Origin: an uncultured Gemmatimonadota bacterium
GTDB lineage: Bacteria > Gemmatimonadota > Gemmatimonadetes > Gemmatimonadales > Gemmatimonadaceae
NCBI GenBank assembly: GCA_902825965.1
Contig: CADEDA010000006.1
Span: 125,380 to 189,379 of the forward strand
Length of the DNA stretch: 64,000 nucleotides
Reading direction: 5' to 3'
Shown piece after piece: positions 8,987 through 16,453 of the stretch. Numbering within the stretch: position 1 is the stretch's first letter; every line of letters starts with the position of its first letter. Made by a program: the position numbers and the translations under genes. Below the pieces are notes generated by a model, which saw nothing but the letters and a program-made list of their open reading frames with translations, did no database searches and was not told the DNA's origin.

Positions 8987-11445
8987 GCGAACTCCGCGAC
9001 GGTCACGCCGGCACCACCTTCGTTCCACAAGCCGAGCCGGAACTGCTTCACCCGCTTCTCACGCTTGAGCAGCTGGTTCACCCGTTCGCGGAGCGCACCC
9101 GTCCCCTTGCCGTGGATGATCCGCAGCGCCCCGAGATCCGCGCGGATCGCGCTGTCCAGTGCCTGCAGCACCGCGTCGTCCACCTCGTGCACACGCATCC
9201 CGCGGACGTCCACCTCGGTGCGCGCTTCCGGCTCCGGCACGTCGATGATCGCCACCTCCACGCGCTCGTCGCGCAGGTGCTTCGCTGCCACGCGGCGCAG
9301 GGTCGCGAACGGCACCGTGAGCTTGAGGCCGCCCACCACCACGACGGCGTCCTCGCCCCGACGTTCCACCAACTGCCCGGTCTTCCCGCCCAGCGTGCCG
9401 ACCGCGACCGCGTCACCGATCGCCAGCGCCACCCCGCGGCGGTCCTCCTGACGCTCGCCCTCCAGTTCCGCCTTGGCCGCCGCCGCCGCGAGGGCCGCCA
9501 CCCGCTCCGCCGCGTCGAGTCGGTCCAGCTCGGCCGCTTCCTGGGCCGCGCGCTGCTCGATCCCGCGCCGCACCTCCGCCGCACGTGCCTCCAGCCCCGC
9601 CGCACCCGCCGCCTTGAGCTCCTGGATGGTGCGCTCCACCTCGCGTCGGACGTCGAGCAGGTAGCGCCGCGTGTCCTTGCGCGCCTCGCGTTCCAGCGCA
9701 CGCTCCTTCTCCTTGACCGCCAGCTCACGCTCGGCCAGCCGTGCCGCGCGATGTCGGTGGTCGTCCTGCTGGGCCGCGACCTCGCGCTCCCGCTGTTCGA
9801 GCGCCGCGGCGCGCCGCTCCACGTCCGCCAGCAGCGCCGCGAGGTCCCGTTCGATGCGGGGAACCCGTGCCTCCGCGCGCTGCAGCACCTGCGTGGGCAT
9901 GCGCAGCCGTTGCGCGATCGCGAGCCCGTACGAGCGGCCCGGGATGCCCTTGATGAGCCGGTAGGTCGGCGCCAGGCGCTCGGCATCGAACTGCAGCGAG
10001 GCGTTCACCACCCCGGCGACCTCGCCGGCCAGCTCCTTCAGGGCACCGAGATGCGTGGTGGCGATCGTGGTCGTGCCGCGCCGCGTCAGCTCCTCGAGGA
10101 TCGCCCCGCCCAGGGCCGCACCCTCGAGGGGATCGGTGCCAGACCCGAGCTCGTCCACCAGCACCAGGGCGTCCGAGCTCGCATGCTCGAGGATCTCGGT
10201 GAGGTGCTTGAGGTGCGCACTGAACGTCGAGAGCGAGGCCGCGAGGCTCTGTTCGTCGCCGATGTCGGCGAAGACGTCGTCGAAGCAGGGCACGCGGCTC
10301 TCGGGGCCGACCGGCGCCGGGATCCCGCACTGCACCATGAGCGCACAGAGCGCGAGCGCCTTGAGCAGGACCGTCTTGCCGCCGGTGTTGGGGCCCGAGA
10401 CGAGCAGCGTGCGCTCGTCGGCCTGCATCGCCAGGTCGAACGGCACCACGGCGACCCCCTGCGCGAGCAGCAGCGGATGCCGCCCATCGCGGACGTGGAA
10501 GCCGGCACTCGCCGGCACGAGCTCGGCATCGGTGCAGCGCGCGGCGACCGCGTACCGTGCGCGTCCGTACAGGGCGTCGAGCGCGATCAACGCCTCCAGC
10601 GCGTCGGCCAGCGCATCCCGTTCCGGGCGCAGCTCCTCGGTCAACTCGCGGAGGATCCGGTCGCACTCATCCGCCTCCTCGGCCTCGAGCTCGCGGATCC
10701 GGTTCCCCGCCTCCACCGCAGCTGGCGGCTCGACGAACACGGTCTGACCGGACTGCGAGGCGTCGTGCACGATGCCGCCGAGGGCCGCGCGCCCTTCGCG
10801 GCGCACGGGGATGACGTAGCGGCCGTTGCGCAGCGTGACCGAGGCATCGTCCACGCGGTGGTGCGCCTCGAGCTTCGCCATCACGCGCTCGAGCAGGCGG
10901 ACCAGCTCGCCTTCCGCCCCGCGCAGCTCGCGCCGGATCCGCCGGAGCGCCGGCGAGGCGTCGTCCTTGAGCTCGCCGTCGTCGGTGAGAACGGACTCGA
11001 GCCGCCGCTCCAGCGCAGGCCGCGCGAGCAGCGCATCGGCGTAGTGGGCGAGCGGCGCGCGCGCCGCGGGGTGCCGCGCCTCGTCGCGCAGCGCCGCCTG
11101 CGTCCGCCGGGAGGAGACGAGCAACGTGACCGCGGACCGCAGCTCGCGCCCGCTCCACACGGTGCCGATCACGCGCAGGCGCCCGAGCGCGTCCGTGAGG
11201 TCCGGTACCGGCTCCGGACGCCAGCCGCCGTCTCCGCTGACGAGCGCGCGCATCGCCGCCACGCGGGCGTGTTCGCGCCGCAGCGCCTCGAGGGCCTCGT
11301 CGCGGTCGAGGTGCGTCCCGCCGACGCGCAACGGGCGCAGGGCGCGAATGCGCTCTGCGCCCGGTGTGCTTGACGCGTGTCCAGCCACATGATCCAGGAG
11401 CCGCGCGAACTCGAGGACCTCGAGGGCGTGGGCCTGGAACGTCAC
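8983..11445 (-). CDS. mutS2: Endonuclease MutS2 (Smr-domain MutS homologue)
   Basis: The 820-aa protein has a MutS core domain, an ABC-type ATPase with Walker A GPNTGGKT (about 350-357) and Walker B LVLVDELGSGTDP (about 425-437), a long charged coiled coil (about 510-640), and a C-terminal Smr nuclease domain with VDVRGMRVHEV and IIHGKGTGALRE. It lacks the mismatch-recognition N-terminal domain of MutS1. MutS2 proteins have been implicated in suppressing recombination and in rescue of stalled or collided ribosomes. It starts at GTG 11445, in a GTGA overlap with the yqeY stop. Confidence 0.94.
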   Translation of the reverse strand: MTFQAHALEVLEFARLLDHVAGHASSTPGAERIRALRPLRVGGTHLDRDEALEALRREHARVAAMRALVSGDGGWRPEPVPDLTDALGRLRVIGTVWSGRELRSAVTLLVSSRRTQAALRDEARHPAARAPLAHYADALLARPALERRLESVLTDDGELKDDASPALRRIRRELRGAEGELVRLLERVMAKLEAHHRVDDASVTLRNGRYVIPVRREGRAALGGIVHDASQSGQTVFVEPPAAVEAGNRIRELEAEEADECDRILRELTEELRPERDALADALEALIALDALYGRARYAVAARCTDAELVPASAGFHVRDGRHPLLLAQGVAVVPFDLAMQADERTLLVSGPNTGGKTVLLKALALCALMVQCGIPAPVGPESRVPCFDDVFADIGDEQSLAASLSTFSAHLKHLTEILEHASSDALVLVDELGSGTDPLEGAALGGAILEELTRRGTTTIATTHLGALKELAGEVAGVVNASLQFDAERLAPTYRLIKGIPGRSYGLAIAQRLRMPTQVLQRAEARVPRIERDLAALLADVERRAAALEQREREVAAQQDDHRHRAARLAERELAVKEKERALEREARKDTRRYLLDVRREVERTIQELKAAGAAGLEARAAEVRRGIEQRAAQEAAELDRLDAAERVAALAAAAAKAELEGERQEDRRGVALAIGDAVAVGTLGGKTGQLVERRGEDAVVVVGGLKLTVPFATLRRVAAKHLRDERVEVAIIDVPEPEARTEVDVRGMRVHEVDDAVLQALDSAIRADLGALRIIHGKGTGALRERVNQLLKREKRVKQFRLGLWNEGGAGVTVAEFA

Positions 11446-11885
11446 GAGGGCGTCCCGAGCTCCTCGCGTGCGATGCGATTGATCACCGCGCCGTCGAGAC
11501 GGCCCTTGAAGCGCGGCATCACCTTGCCCATCACGGCGCCGATGTTCTTGGCCCCGCCGGTGACCGCCTCGCGGACCGCCGCCCGCACCTCGTCATCCGA
11601 GGGTGCGGCGGGGAGGTACACCTCCAACGCCTCCGCTTCCCGGCGCTCGGTCGCCGCCAGTTCGTTGCGCCCCGCCTGCTCGTACATCTCCACTGATTCG
11701 CGACGCCGCTTGATCGCCTTCCGCACGACCTCGACGACGTCGTCGTCGACGAGGGCGCGCTTCAGTTCGATCTCACGGTTCTTGACCTCCGACAGCACGG
11801 TTCCCAGCAGCAGGACGCGCTCCTTGTCCTGCGCCTTGCGGGCGTCAGTCAACTCGCCCTGGACTCGCGCCATCAGCGCCGACAT
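11442..11885 (-). CDS. yqeY: GatB/YqeY domain protein
   Basis: The 147-aa protein matches the stand-alone YqeY family: an N-terminal helical half (QGELTDARKAQDKERVLLLG) and the C-terminal half with GAKNIGAVMGKVMPRFKGR. The family resembles the tRNA-binding tail of the GatB amidotransferase subunit, but its function is undefined. The ATG at 11885 shares one base with the rpsU stop (TGATG); the rpsU-yqeY pairing is common in bacteria. Confidence 0.9.
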   Translation of the reverse strand: MSALMARVQGELTDARKAQDKERVLLLGTVLSEVKNREIELKRALVDDDVVEVVRKAIKRRRESVEMYEQAGRNELAATERREAEALEVYLPAAPSDDEVRAAVREAVTGGAKNIGAVMGKVMPRFKGRLDGAVINRIAREELGTPS

Positions 11886-12073
11886 CAGTGCGTGCGCGTA
11901 CGGCGGTTCTTGCGCTGCGCGGCATTCAGCTTCCGCTTCCGCTTCTCGCTCGGCTTCTCGTAGTGACGATGCTTCCGGAGGTCCGCGAGGATCCCGGCCT
12001 TCTCGCACTTCTTCTTGAAGCGCTTCAGCGCGCGCTCGAAGTTTTCATCTTCGTGGATGATGACTTCTGACAA
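11885..12073 (-). CDS. rpsU: 30S ribosomal protein bS21
   Basis: The 62-aa basic protein has the S21 signature: an acidic start ([22 protein letters not shown]) followed by [16 protein letters not shown]. It is the last protein to join the small subunit. The only sensible start is TTG at 12073; a purine-rich Shine-Dalgarno sequence, GAAGGGGGGA, lies about 7-9 bases upstream. It heads the long housekeeping transcript that continues through yqeY, mutS2 and dnaG. Confidence 0.93.
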   Translation of the reverse strand: MSEVIIHEDENFERALKRFKKKCEKAGILADLRKHRHYEKPSEKRKRKLNAAQRKNRRTRTH

Positions 12074-12079
12074 ACTGGT

Positions 12080-12092
12080 CTTCCCCCCTTCG
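12080..12092 (-). promoter_or_regulatory. Strong ribosome binding site for rpsU TTG start
   Basis: On the minus strand the sequence GAAGGGGGGA precedes TTG at 12073 with a spacing of about 7-9 bases. No ATG or GTG in frame would give a proper S21 N-terminus, so the strong purine run supports the TTG. A rare start with a strong Shine-Dalgarno sequence may tune bS21 output; that is inference. Confidence 0.6.
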
Positions 12093-12170
12093 TGGCGTTT
12101 GTGCGCCGGCTAGGGAATCGTGGGTGGTAGCCTTGCAAGTTAGGCCGGGATCCCGCGGCGGGCAATGGTG

Positions 12171-12707
12171 TCAGTCCGCGAACGCGGCCGCGTACCGGGC
12201 GTGCAACTCGCGCCACCGGGAGTCCTGGAGCGCATCCATCCCGGCCAGCCGACCGATCGGCTGCCCCTGGAGCAGCTGATCCATGACGTCGAAGCAGCGG
12301 TGCCACCCCGCAGCCCCCATTGCGATGTACCGGCGGTCGATGGCCGTCCACAACGTCAGCCGGGTCCCCTCGCCCAGCGGCTCCAGCTCCCAGCGGAGCC
12401 GATGCCCGCCCCACTCGTACTCGAGAAGCCGCGCGCGCTCGGCCCGTTGCACCGTCGTCTCGGTGACCATCGGCGACGGCGCGTTCACGGTGGAGAGCTG
12501 CACCCGTACCCCCGCGACAGCCAGTGACCCGTCCGCATCGAACGGGGCCCACTCACGAAGCTGGGCCGGATCGGTGAGCGCGGACCAGACCCGCTCCGGG
12601 GCATGCCGGAGCCGACGTTCGATGATCAGCCCCCATGTATCGCCGGCATCCTTGCGGACCTGGGCCGTGGTGTCCGGCTCGCGCGCGTCATCGGCAGCGT
12701 CCGACAT
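12171..12707 (-). CDS. SRPBCC / AHSA1-like domain protein
   Basis: The 178-aa protein matches the START-like SRPBCC fold (Activator of Hsp90 ATPase homologue 1-like): an N-terminal LIIERRLRHAPERVWSALTD strand-helix, LREWAPFD, then a beta-rich middle and a long C-terminal helix. Such proteins bind small hydrophobic ligands, and stand-alone copies are typically found next to ArsR regulators, as here. It starts 7 bases after the doxX stop and is the last gene of arsR-doxX-SRPBCC. The ligand is unknown. Confidence 0.85.
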   Translation of the reverse strand: MSDAADDAREPDTTAQVRKDAGDTWGLIIERRLRHAPERVWSALTDPAQLREWAPFDADGSLAVAGVRVQLSTVNAPSPMVTETTVQRAERARLLEYEWGGHRLRWELEPLGEGTRLTLWTAIDRRYIAMGAAGWHRCFDVMDQLLQGQPIGRLAGMDALQDSRWRELHARYAAAFAD

Positions 12708-12714
12708 CGGCGGC

Positions 12715-13092
12715 TCAGGCCTCCAGACGCGTCGTCGCGAAGCGGCCGTAGGCCACGATCGCGAGCAGCAGCACCATGGCGACGCTCCACACGAGCGGGT
12801 TCTCGGCCGAGAGCCGCGTCGACACCCGCGCGTATACCAGCGAGATCGCGAACGCCTCGACGCAGAGGATCGCTGCGGCGATGGGCGTCAGCGCCGGCAT
12901 CCAGCGCATGGCGCCTGGCACCACCAGCAGCAGGCCCCCCATGAGCTCAACGATTCCGAGGATCCTCCAGAGGACAAGGGACAGCGCGGGAAACTGCGTG
13001 GCGAGATCGGCCGCGCTCATGGCCTTGTAACCACCACCGGCCACCAGGAGGAGTGCGAGAAGCGCCTGAAGGACCCAGAGCATCGTGTTCAT
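12715..13092 (-). CDS. DoxX-like small integral membrane protein
   Basis: The 125-aa protein consists almost entirely of four hydrophobic segments (about 4-22, 40-60, 68-87, 98-115), with the DoxX-family GGYKAM motif after the first helix. DoxX-like proteins are inner-membrane proteins of poorly defined, possibly redox-related function. The ATG at 13092 overlaps the arsR stop (ATGA). The open frame upstream of this ATG is the arsR shadow. Confidence 0.82.
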   Translation of the reverse strand: MNTMLWVLQALLALLLVAGGGYKAMSAADLATQFPALSLVLWRILGIVELMGGLLLVVPGAMRWMPALTPIAAAILCVEAFAISLVYARVSTRLSAENPLVWSVAMVLLLAIVAYGRFATTRLEA

Positions 13093-13514
13093 CGGGGAGA
13101 CCCTTTGCGGGGGGTGGAGGAAGTCGCACGCGGCTCGCGGCGACGGGGAGGAGTGTCCGAGCCAGGCGCTGGGCCGAGTGGTGCGCCGCGGGGGGCGTCG
13201 AGCTCGCCGTCGAGCTGCCGGTCCAGATGGCGCTCGAGCGCGTCGAGGTGCGGCGCCCAGAATCGCCGGAACGGCGCCAACCACGCATCCAGCGACTGCA
13301 GCGGCTCGGGACGGAGGCGGTAGACCCGCCGCTGCGCATCGGGGGTGACCTCGACGAAGCCAGCGTCCCGAAGCACCCGCAGGTGCTTGGACACCGTCGG
13401 CTGCGGCAGCCTCAGGCGCCGCTCGAGCTCACCGACGGAGTGCTCCTCCTCGAGGAGGAGCGACACGATCGCGAGTCGATGGCGCTCGGAGAGCACGGCG
13501 AAGACGGATTCCAT
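13089..13514 (-). CDS. ArsR-family winged-helix transcriptional regulator
   Basis: The 141-aa protein has the ArsR helix-turn-helix: LSERHRLAIVSLLL, then SVGELERRLRLPQPTVSKHLRVL and a wing with RRVYRLRPEPL. No CVC metal-binding motif is visible in the recognition helix, so it is more likely the non-metal ArsR type that accompanies SRPBCC genes. The C-terminal 40 residues are proline- and arginine-rich and probably disordered. It is the first gene of its operon, and a palindrome lies directly upstream of its start, suggesting autoregulation. Confidence 0.88.
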   Translation of the reverse strand: MESVFAVLSERHRLAIVSLLLEEEHSVGELERRLRLPQPTVSKHLRVLRDAGFVEVTPDAQRRVYRLRPEPLQSLDAWLAPFRRFWAPHLDALERHLDRQLDGELDAPRGAPLGPAPGSDTPPRRREPRATSSTPRKGSPR

Positions 13515-13521
13515 GGACCGA

Positions 13522-13551
13522 TATATACAACATCACGTATATACCTGTCAA
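13522..13551 (-). promoter_or_regulatory. arsR promoter with embedded palindromic operator
   Basis: On the minus strand a perfect -35 TTGACA (13551-13546) is followed after 18 bases by TATATA (13527-13522). The inverted repeat TATATAC-N8-GTATATA (13522-13543) occupies the spacer and the -10 box, which is ideal for repression by ArsR. The predicted transcription start (about 13515) falls next to the ATG at 13514, so the mRNA would be leaderless or nearly so. Sequence evidence is direct; function is inferred. Confidence 0.72.
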
Positions 13552-13599
13552 GGCATCTACAGACCCGCAGGCACTGGCTGTCGCCCCGCCGGTCCGACC

Positions 13600-13938
13600 T
13601 CAGCCCGGAGGCCACCCCAGCGCACGACCGCCCAGCACGTGCATATGGACGTGCCCCACCGTCTGACCACCGTCGTCACCGGTATTGATGACACAGCGAT
13701 ATCCGCTGCCGGCGATTCCCTCCTCGCGCGCCACACGCTGCGCCAGCATCCCCATCGCACCGATCACCGCTGCCGTCGGAACGGCATCCAGCGACGCGAA
13801 GTGCGCCTTGGGGATCACGAGGACGTGCACGGGCGCCTTCGGCGCGATGTCGCGGAATGCGAGGCAGTCCTCGGACTCGGCGACCTTCTGCGCGGGGATC
13901 TCACCGCGCACGATTCGACAGAACAGGCAATCAGTCAT
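13600..13938 (-). CDS. HIT-family hydrolase (histidine triad, HinT-like)
   Basis: The 112-aa protein starts CLFCRIVRGEIPA and ends with the histidine triad GHVHMHVLGG, typical of HinT-type purine nucleoside phosphoramidases. Two cysteines in CLFC plus upstream residues may form the zinc site found in some members. The ATG at 13938 gives the usual N-terminus. It stands alone between the arsR promoter and the poly-glycine lipoprotein gene; a strong hairpin separates it from the latter. Confidence 0.9.
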   Translation of the reverse strand: MTDCLFCRIVRGEIPAQKVAESEDCLAFRDIAPKAPVHVLVIPKAHFASLDAVPTAAVIGAMGMLAQRVAREEGIAGSGYRCVINTGDDGGQTVGHVHMHVLGGRALGWPPG

Positions 13939-14025
13939 GACACGGCGTTGACGGGAATCGCAGTGCTGCGCGGACACGCGAAGATCGCGCATCTCGCCGG
14001 GTTCGCCAAGCCATGCCGCGACAGC

Positions 14026-14055
14026 GGGGGCTCGGCGCGCGTGCGCCGAGCCCCC
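14026..14055 (-). terminator. Strong GC hairpin after the lipoprotein gene
   Basis: A perfect 13-bp stem (14026-14038 with 14043-14055) and a 4-base loop lie 9 bases beyond the lipoprotein stop on the minus strand. No U-run follows, so it may act as a terminator aided by other factors or as an mRNA 3' stabiliser. It is symmetric and could act on either strand. Confidence 0.6.
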
Positions 14056-14064
14056 TGGGTCCGC

Positions 14065-14688
14065 TCAGCGGGCCGTGACGACGAGGGTCGCGGTACAGGT
14101 CTCCACCGCCGGCGACGCCAGCAGAGCGTTGAAGTCGAGCAGCGACGGGATCTCGTGATTCTGCGCGAGGAATCGGAAGGTGTGGACGCCGGGCGTCGTC
14201 GCCGCTCCGGAGATCGTCACGAGCGCGCTCACACCGGCGTACTGACCACTGGTGCCGTAGCCGAGCAGACGCGCACCGCTCGCCTCATCCACGATCGTGA
14301 ACGACCAGTAGAGGAACTTCCCGGGCGCGGCGACCGGCCCCGGCAGCGCGCCGTTAATGGCCATCACGATCTCGGAACGATCCTGAATGCCCTTGCGGAT
14401 GGTCACGCCGATGGTCGTGCCCGCGTCGCAGGTCGCGGCGGCGGACGCCGCTCGGATCTTCCCCACGGCCGGCGCCGACGCCCCGCCACCACCGCCACCA
14501 CCACCACCACCACCACCACCACCGCCACCACCACCACCGCCGCCGGTCGCGTCCTCGGCGCCGTTGCCCTTGGCCGAGGCGAATGTCGTCACCTGTTCCG
14601 TCGGTCCGACGGGCGAGGCGGAGTCGGCGCAGGCCGCCCCGAGCAGGGCGAGCGAGAGAGCGGCAACGAGTGATGACCGAGAGTGCAT
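14065..14688 (-). CDS. Predicted lipoprotein with a 21-residue glycine tract
   Basis: The 207-aa protein has a signal peptide ending in the lipobox LLGAAC (Cys20), then SASPVGPTEQ, a run of 21 glycines (14482-14544) and a domain of about 130 residues rich in beta-strand patterns, with VVETC/TC cysteines near its ends. It is expected to be anchored in a membrane, facing the periplasm or cell surface. The ATG at 14688 has GGAG 9 bases upstream. A TATAAC box at 14796-14801 could be its promoter, but no matching -35 was seen. No family was recognised for the C-terminal domain. Confidence 0.75.
   Translation of the reverse strand: MHSRSSLVAALSLALLGAACADSASPVGPTEQVTTFASAKGNGAEDATGGGGGGGGGGGGGGGGGGGGGASAPAVGKIRAASAAATCDAGTTIGVTIRKGIQDRSEIVMAINGALPGPVAAPGKFLYWSFTIVDEASGARLLGYGTSGQYAGVSALVTISGAATTPGVHTFRFLAQNHEIPSLLDFNALLASPAVETCTATLVVTAR
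14482..14544 (-). repeat. Trinucleotide repeat encoding 21 consecutive glycines
   Basis: Twenty-one GGN codons in a row, most of them GGT and a few GGC or GGG. Near-identical triplets make slippage in multiples of three likely, so linker length could vary between strains without breaking the frame. Confidence 0.9.
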
Positions 14689-14849
14689 GGTGGATCGCTC
14701 CGTGATGGTAGGCTACGAGTGAGGGGGGACACTCGTATGACCAAGCAAGAAACTTTCCACGTGAACTATCGGCGCAAGTATTTGCCAATAAACACGTTAT
14801 AAAACTGCGGTGAAATCTGCCCCGGAACGAAACGATCCAACGCTGGAAC

Positions 14850-14867
14850 GCGGCGTTACAACGCCGC
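14850..14867 (-). terminator. Hairpin overlapping the rsmE stop codon
   Basis: GCGGCGTT and AACGCCGC are separated by two bases; the rsmE TAA lies at the top of the stem-loop. No U-run follows on the minus strand. It may be a weak terminator or a 3'-end stabiliser. Confidence 0.4.
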
Positions 14868-15581
14868 CCTGCCCGCAGCGAGTGCCGCGAGCCCCGCGGT
14901 CTCGAAGCGAAGGATCCCGCGGCCGATTGAGGCGCCCACGAAGCCGGCCTCGACCAGTGCCTCCAGTTCCGGTGCCTCGAAGCCGCCTTCCGGTCCGAGT
15001 GCGAAGGTCAGCGGACCGGAGTCGCTCCCCCGAGCTCCTTCGCGGAGGAGTTCGCCAAGGCTCGGGGCGTCGCGGTCGAGCACGAAACGACGTCCGCTGG
15101 GGCAGGCCGCGATCGCGGCTTCCACGCTCGCTTCGGGGAAGAGCGTCGGGAGGTAGGCACCGCGGCTCTGTTCGAGCGCGGCCACCATCCGCGCGCGGAC
15201 CTTCTGTTGGAAGGTGGGTCCCTCTCCCCGCGGATTCACGTGCTTCGACCGACGGAAGAGCACGGGGCGCCAGCTGCTCAACTCGAGTTCCGTCGCCTTC
15301 TCCGCGAGCCAGAGCATGCGATCGCGGTCGGCGACCGGCACGAGAAGATGGATGGGCGCGGCCGCATCGACCGACTCGGCCCGCTCGACGCTCACCGTCG
15401 CGTGGCGCTTGGCCAGTTGCGTGAGGACGCCCTCGCCGCGCGTCCCCTGCCCGTCCACCAACCCCACGCGGACACCGGTTTCCAACCGCCGCACCCGCAT
15501 GTGATGTGCGGCGTCCTCCCCGAGCGTGACGGTTCCTGGCGCGCTGAACGGCTCGTCGGTGACGAACGTCGCGATGCTCAC
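14856..15581 (-). CDS. rsmE: 16S rRNA (uracil-1498-N3) methyltransferase RsmE
   Basis: The 241-aa protein is a SPOUT-fold methyltransferase. The N-terminal PUA-like part contains LGEDAAHHMRVRRL; the knot region contains KATELELSSWRPV, RSRGAYLP, the GPEGGF motif and a final GRGILRFETA. It methylates U1498 of 16S rRNA. The frame is open to 15605, but the GTG at 15581 gives MSIATFV and a GTGA overlap with the prmA stop, matching the neighbouring junctions. The prmA-rsmE pair is common in bacteria. Confidence 0.93.
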   Translation of the reverse strand: MSIATFVTDEPFSAPGTVTLGEDAAHHMRVRRLETGVRVGLVDGQGTRGEGVLTQLAKRHATVSVERAESVDAAAPIHLLVPVADRDRMLWLAEKATELELSSWRPVLFRRSKHVNPRGEGPTFQQKVRARMVAALEQSRGAYLPTLFPEASVEAAIAACPSGRRFVLDRDAPSLGELLREGARGSDSGPLTFALGPEGGFEAPELEALVEAGFVGASIGRGILRFETAGLAALAAGRAAL

Positions 15582-16399
15582 CGCGACACCCGGACGCTCC
15601 ACCACTGTTCTTCGTGATCCTCGGCGTCGACGCGCCAGCCACCGGCCGCCAGCACCGCGAGCATCATCGGCCGCTCCTCGGCCAGGATGCCGCTCAGGAT
15701 CACGACGCCGTCGGGCGCCAGCGCCGCAGGGAGTGCCGGGAGGATCTCCTTGAGCACGGACGAGATGATGTTCGCGAGGATGATGCGCACGGGCGCGACC
15801 AGCGGGAGGAGTCCGGCGGCGTCCCCTTCGAGCACCGCGACGCGATCGCCGACGCCGTTGCGTTCGACGTTCTCCTCGGCGTTCGCGATGGAGTCGTGAT
15901 CGAGTTCGATGGCGAACGCACGCGACGCCCCCAGCTTCACCGCCGCGATGGCGAGTACGGCGCTGCCCGCGCCGAGATCCGCAACCGCGTCACCGGGGCG
16001 GATGACCGCCTGCATCAGCCGCACGACTCCCCGCGTCGTGGGATGCTCGCCGGTCCCGAAGGCCATCGCGGGTTCGATGACGACCGTGCTCGATGGATCG
16101 AGGCCGTCCGCCAACCAGGGTGGCGTGACCGTGAGCGCCCCCAAGCGGTGGGCGGTGATCCGTTCGCGCCACTTGGTCGACCAATCCACGTCCTCCAGCT
16201 CCGAGTGCTCGGACTCGAGCGCCGGGTCCGCGACGCGCACCGCATCGATGAACCGCCGAGGATCCTGCTCGGCTGGAAGGTGCGTGATCAGTCGCTCGCC
16301 GTCCTCGTGTACGCCCTCGGCGCCGGCCGTGAACATCGCGGCGGTGACGGGCGGCGTGAGATGCGGGGTGGAGGGAACGATGACGACGCGATGCCACAT
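15578..16399 (-). CDS. prmA: Ribosomal protein L11 methyltransferase PrmA
   Basis: The 273-aa protein carries the PrmA signatures: FGTGEHPTTRGVVRLM in the middle, the SAM site DLGAGSAVLAIAAVKLG, and the LANII motif before the C-terminal strand pair. It trimethylates L11. The motif usually reads GxGSG/GCGSG; here the second position is AGS. It lies 54 bp downstream of dnaJ, in the usual dnaJ-prmA-rsmE order. Confidence 0.93.
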   Translation of the reverse strand: MWHRVVIVPSTPHLTPPVTAAMFTAGAEGVHEDGERLITHLPAEQDPRRFIDAVRVADPALESEHSELEDVDWSTKWRERITAHRLGALTVTPPWLADGLDPSSTVVIEPAMAFGTGEHPTTRGVVRLMQAVIRPGDAVADLGAGSAVLAIAAVKLGASRAFAIELDHDSIANAEENVERNGVGDRVAVLEGDAAGLLPLVAPVRIILANIISSVLKEILPALPAALAPDGVVILSGILAEERPMMLAVLAAGGWRVDAEDHEEQWWSVRVSR

Positions 16400-16453
16400 T
16401 GGGAGGGCGATGCGGGAGGGAACGGCGATGCAGGGCGATCCGCGCGGCGGCGG

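Noticed and set aside
14387..14722. A plus-strand frame with a long proline run
   Set aside because: It is the antisense reading of the glycine tract of the lipoprotein and has no other protein-like feature.
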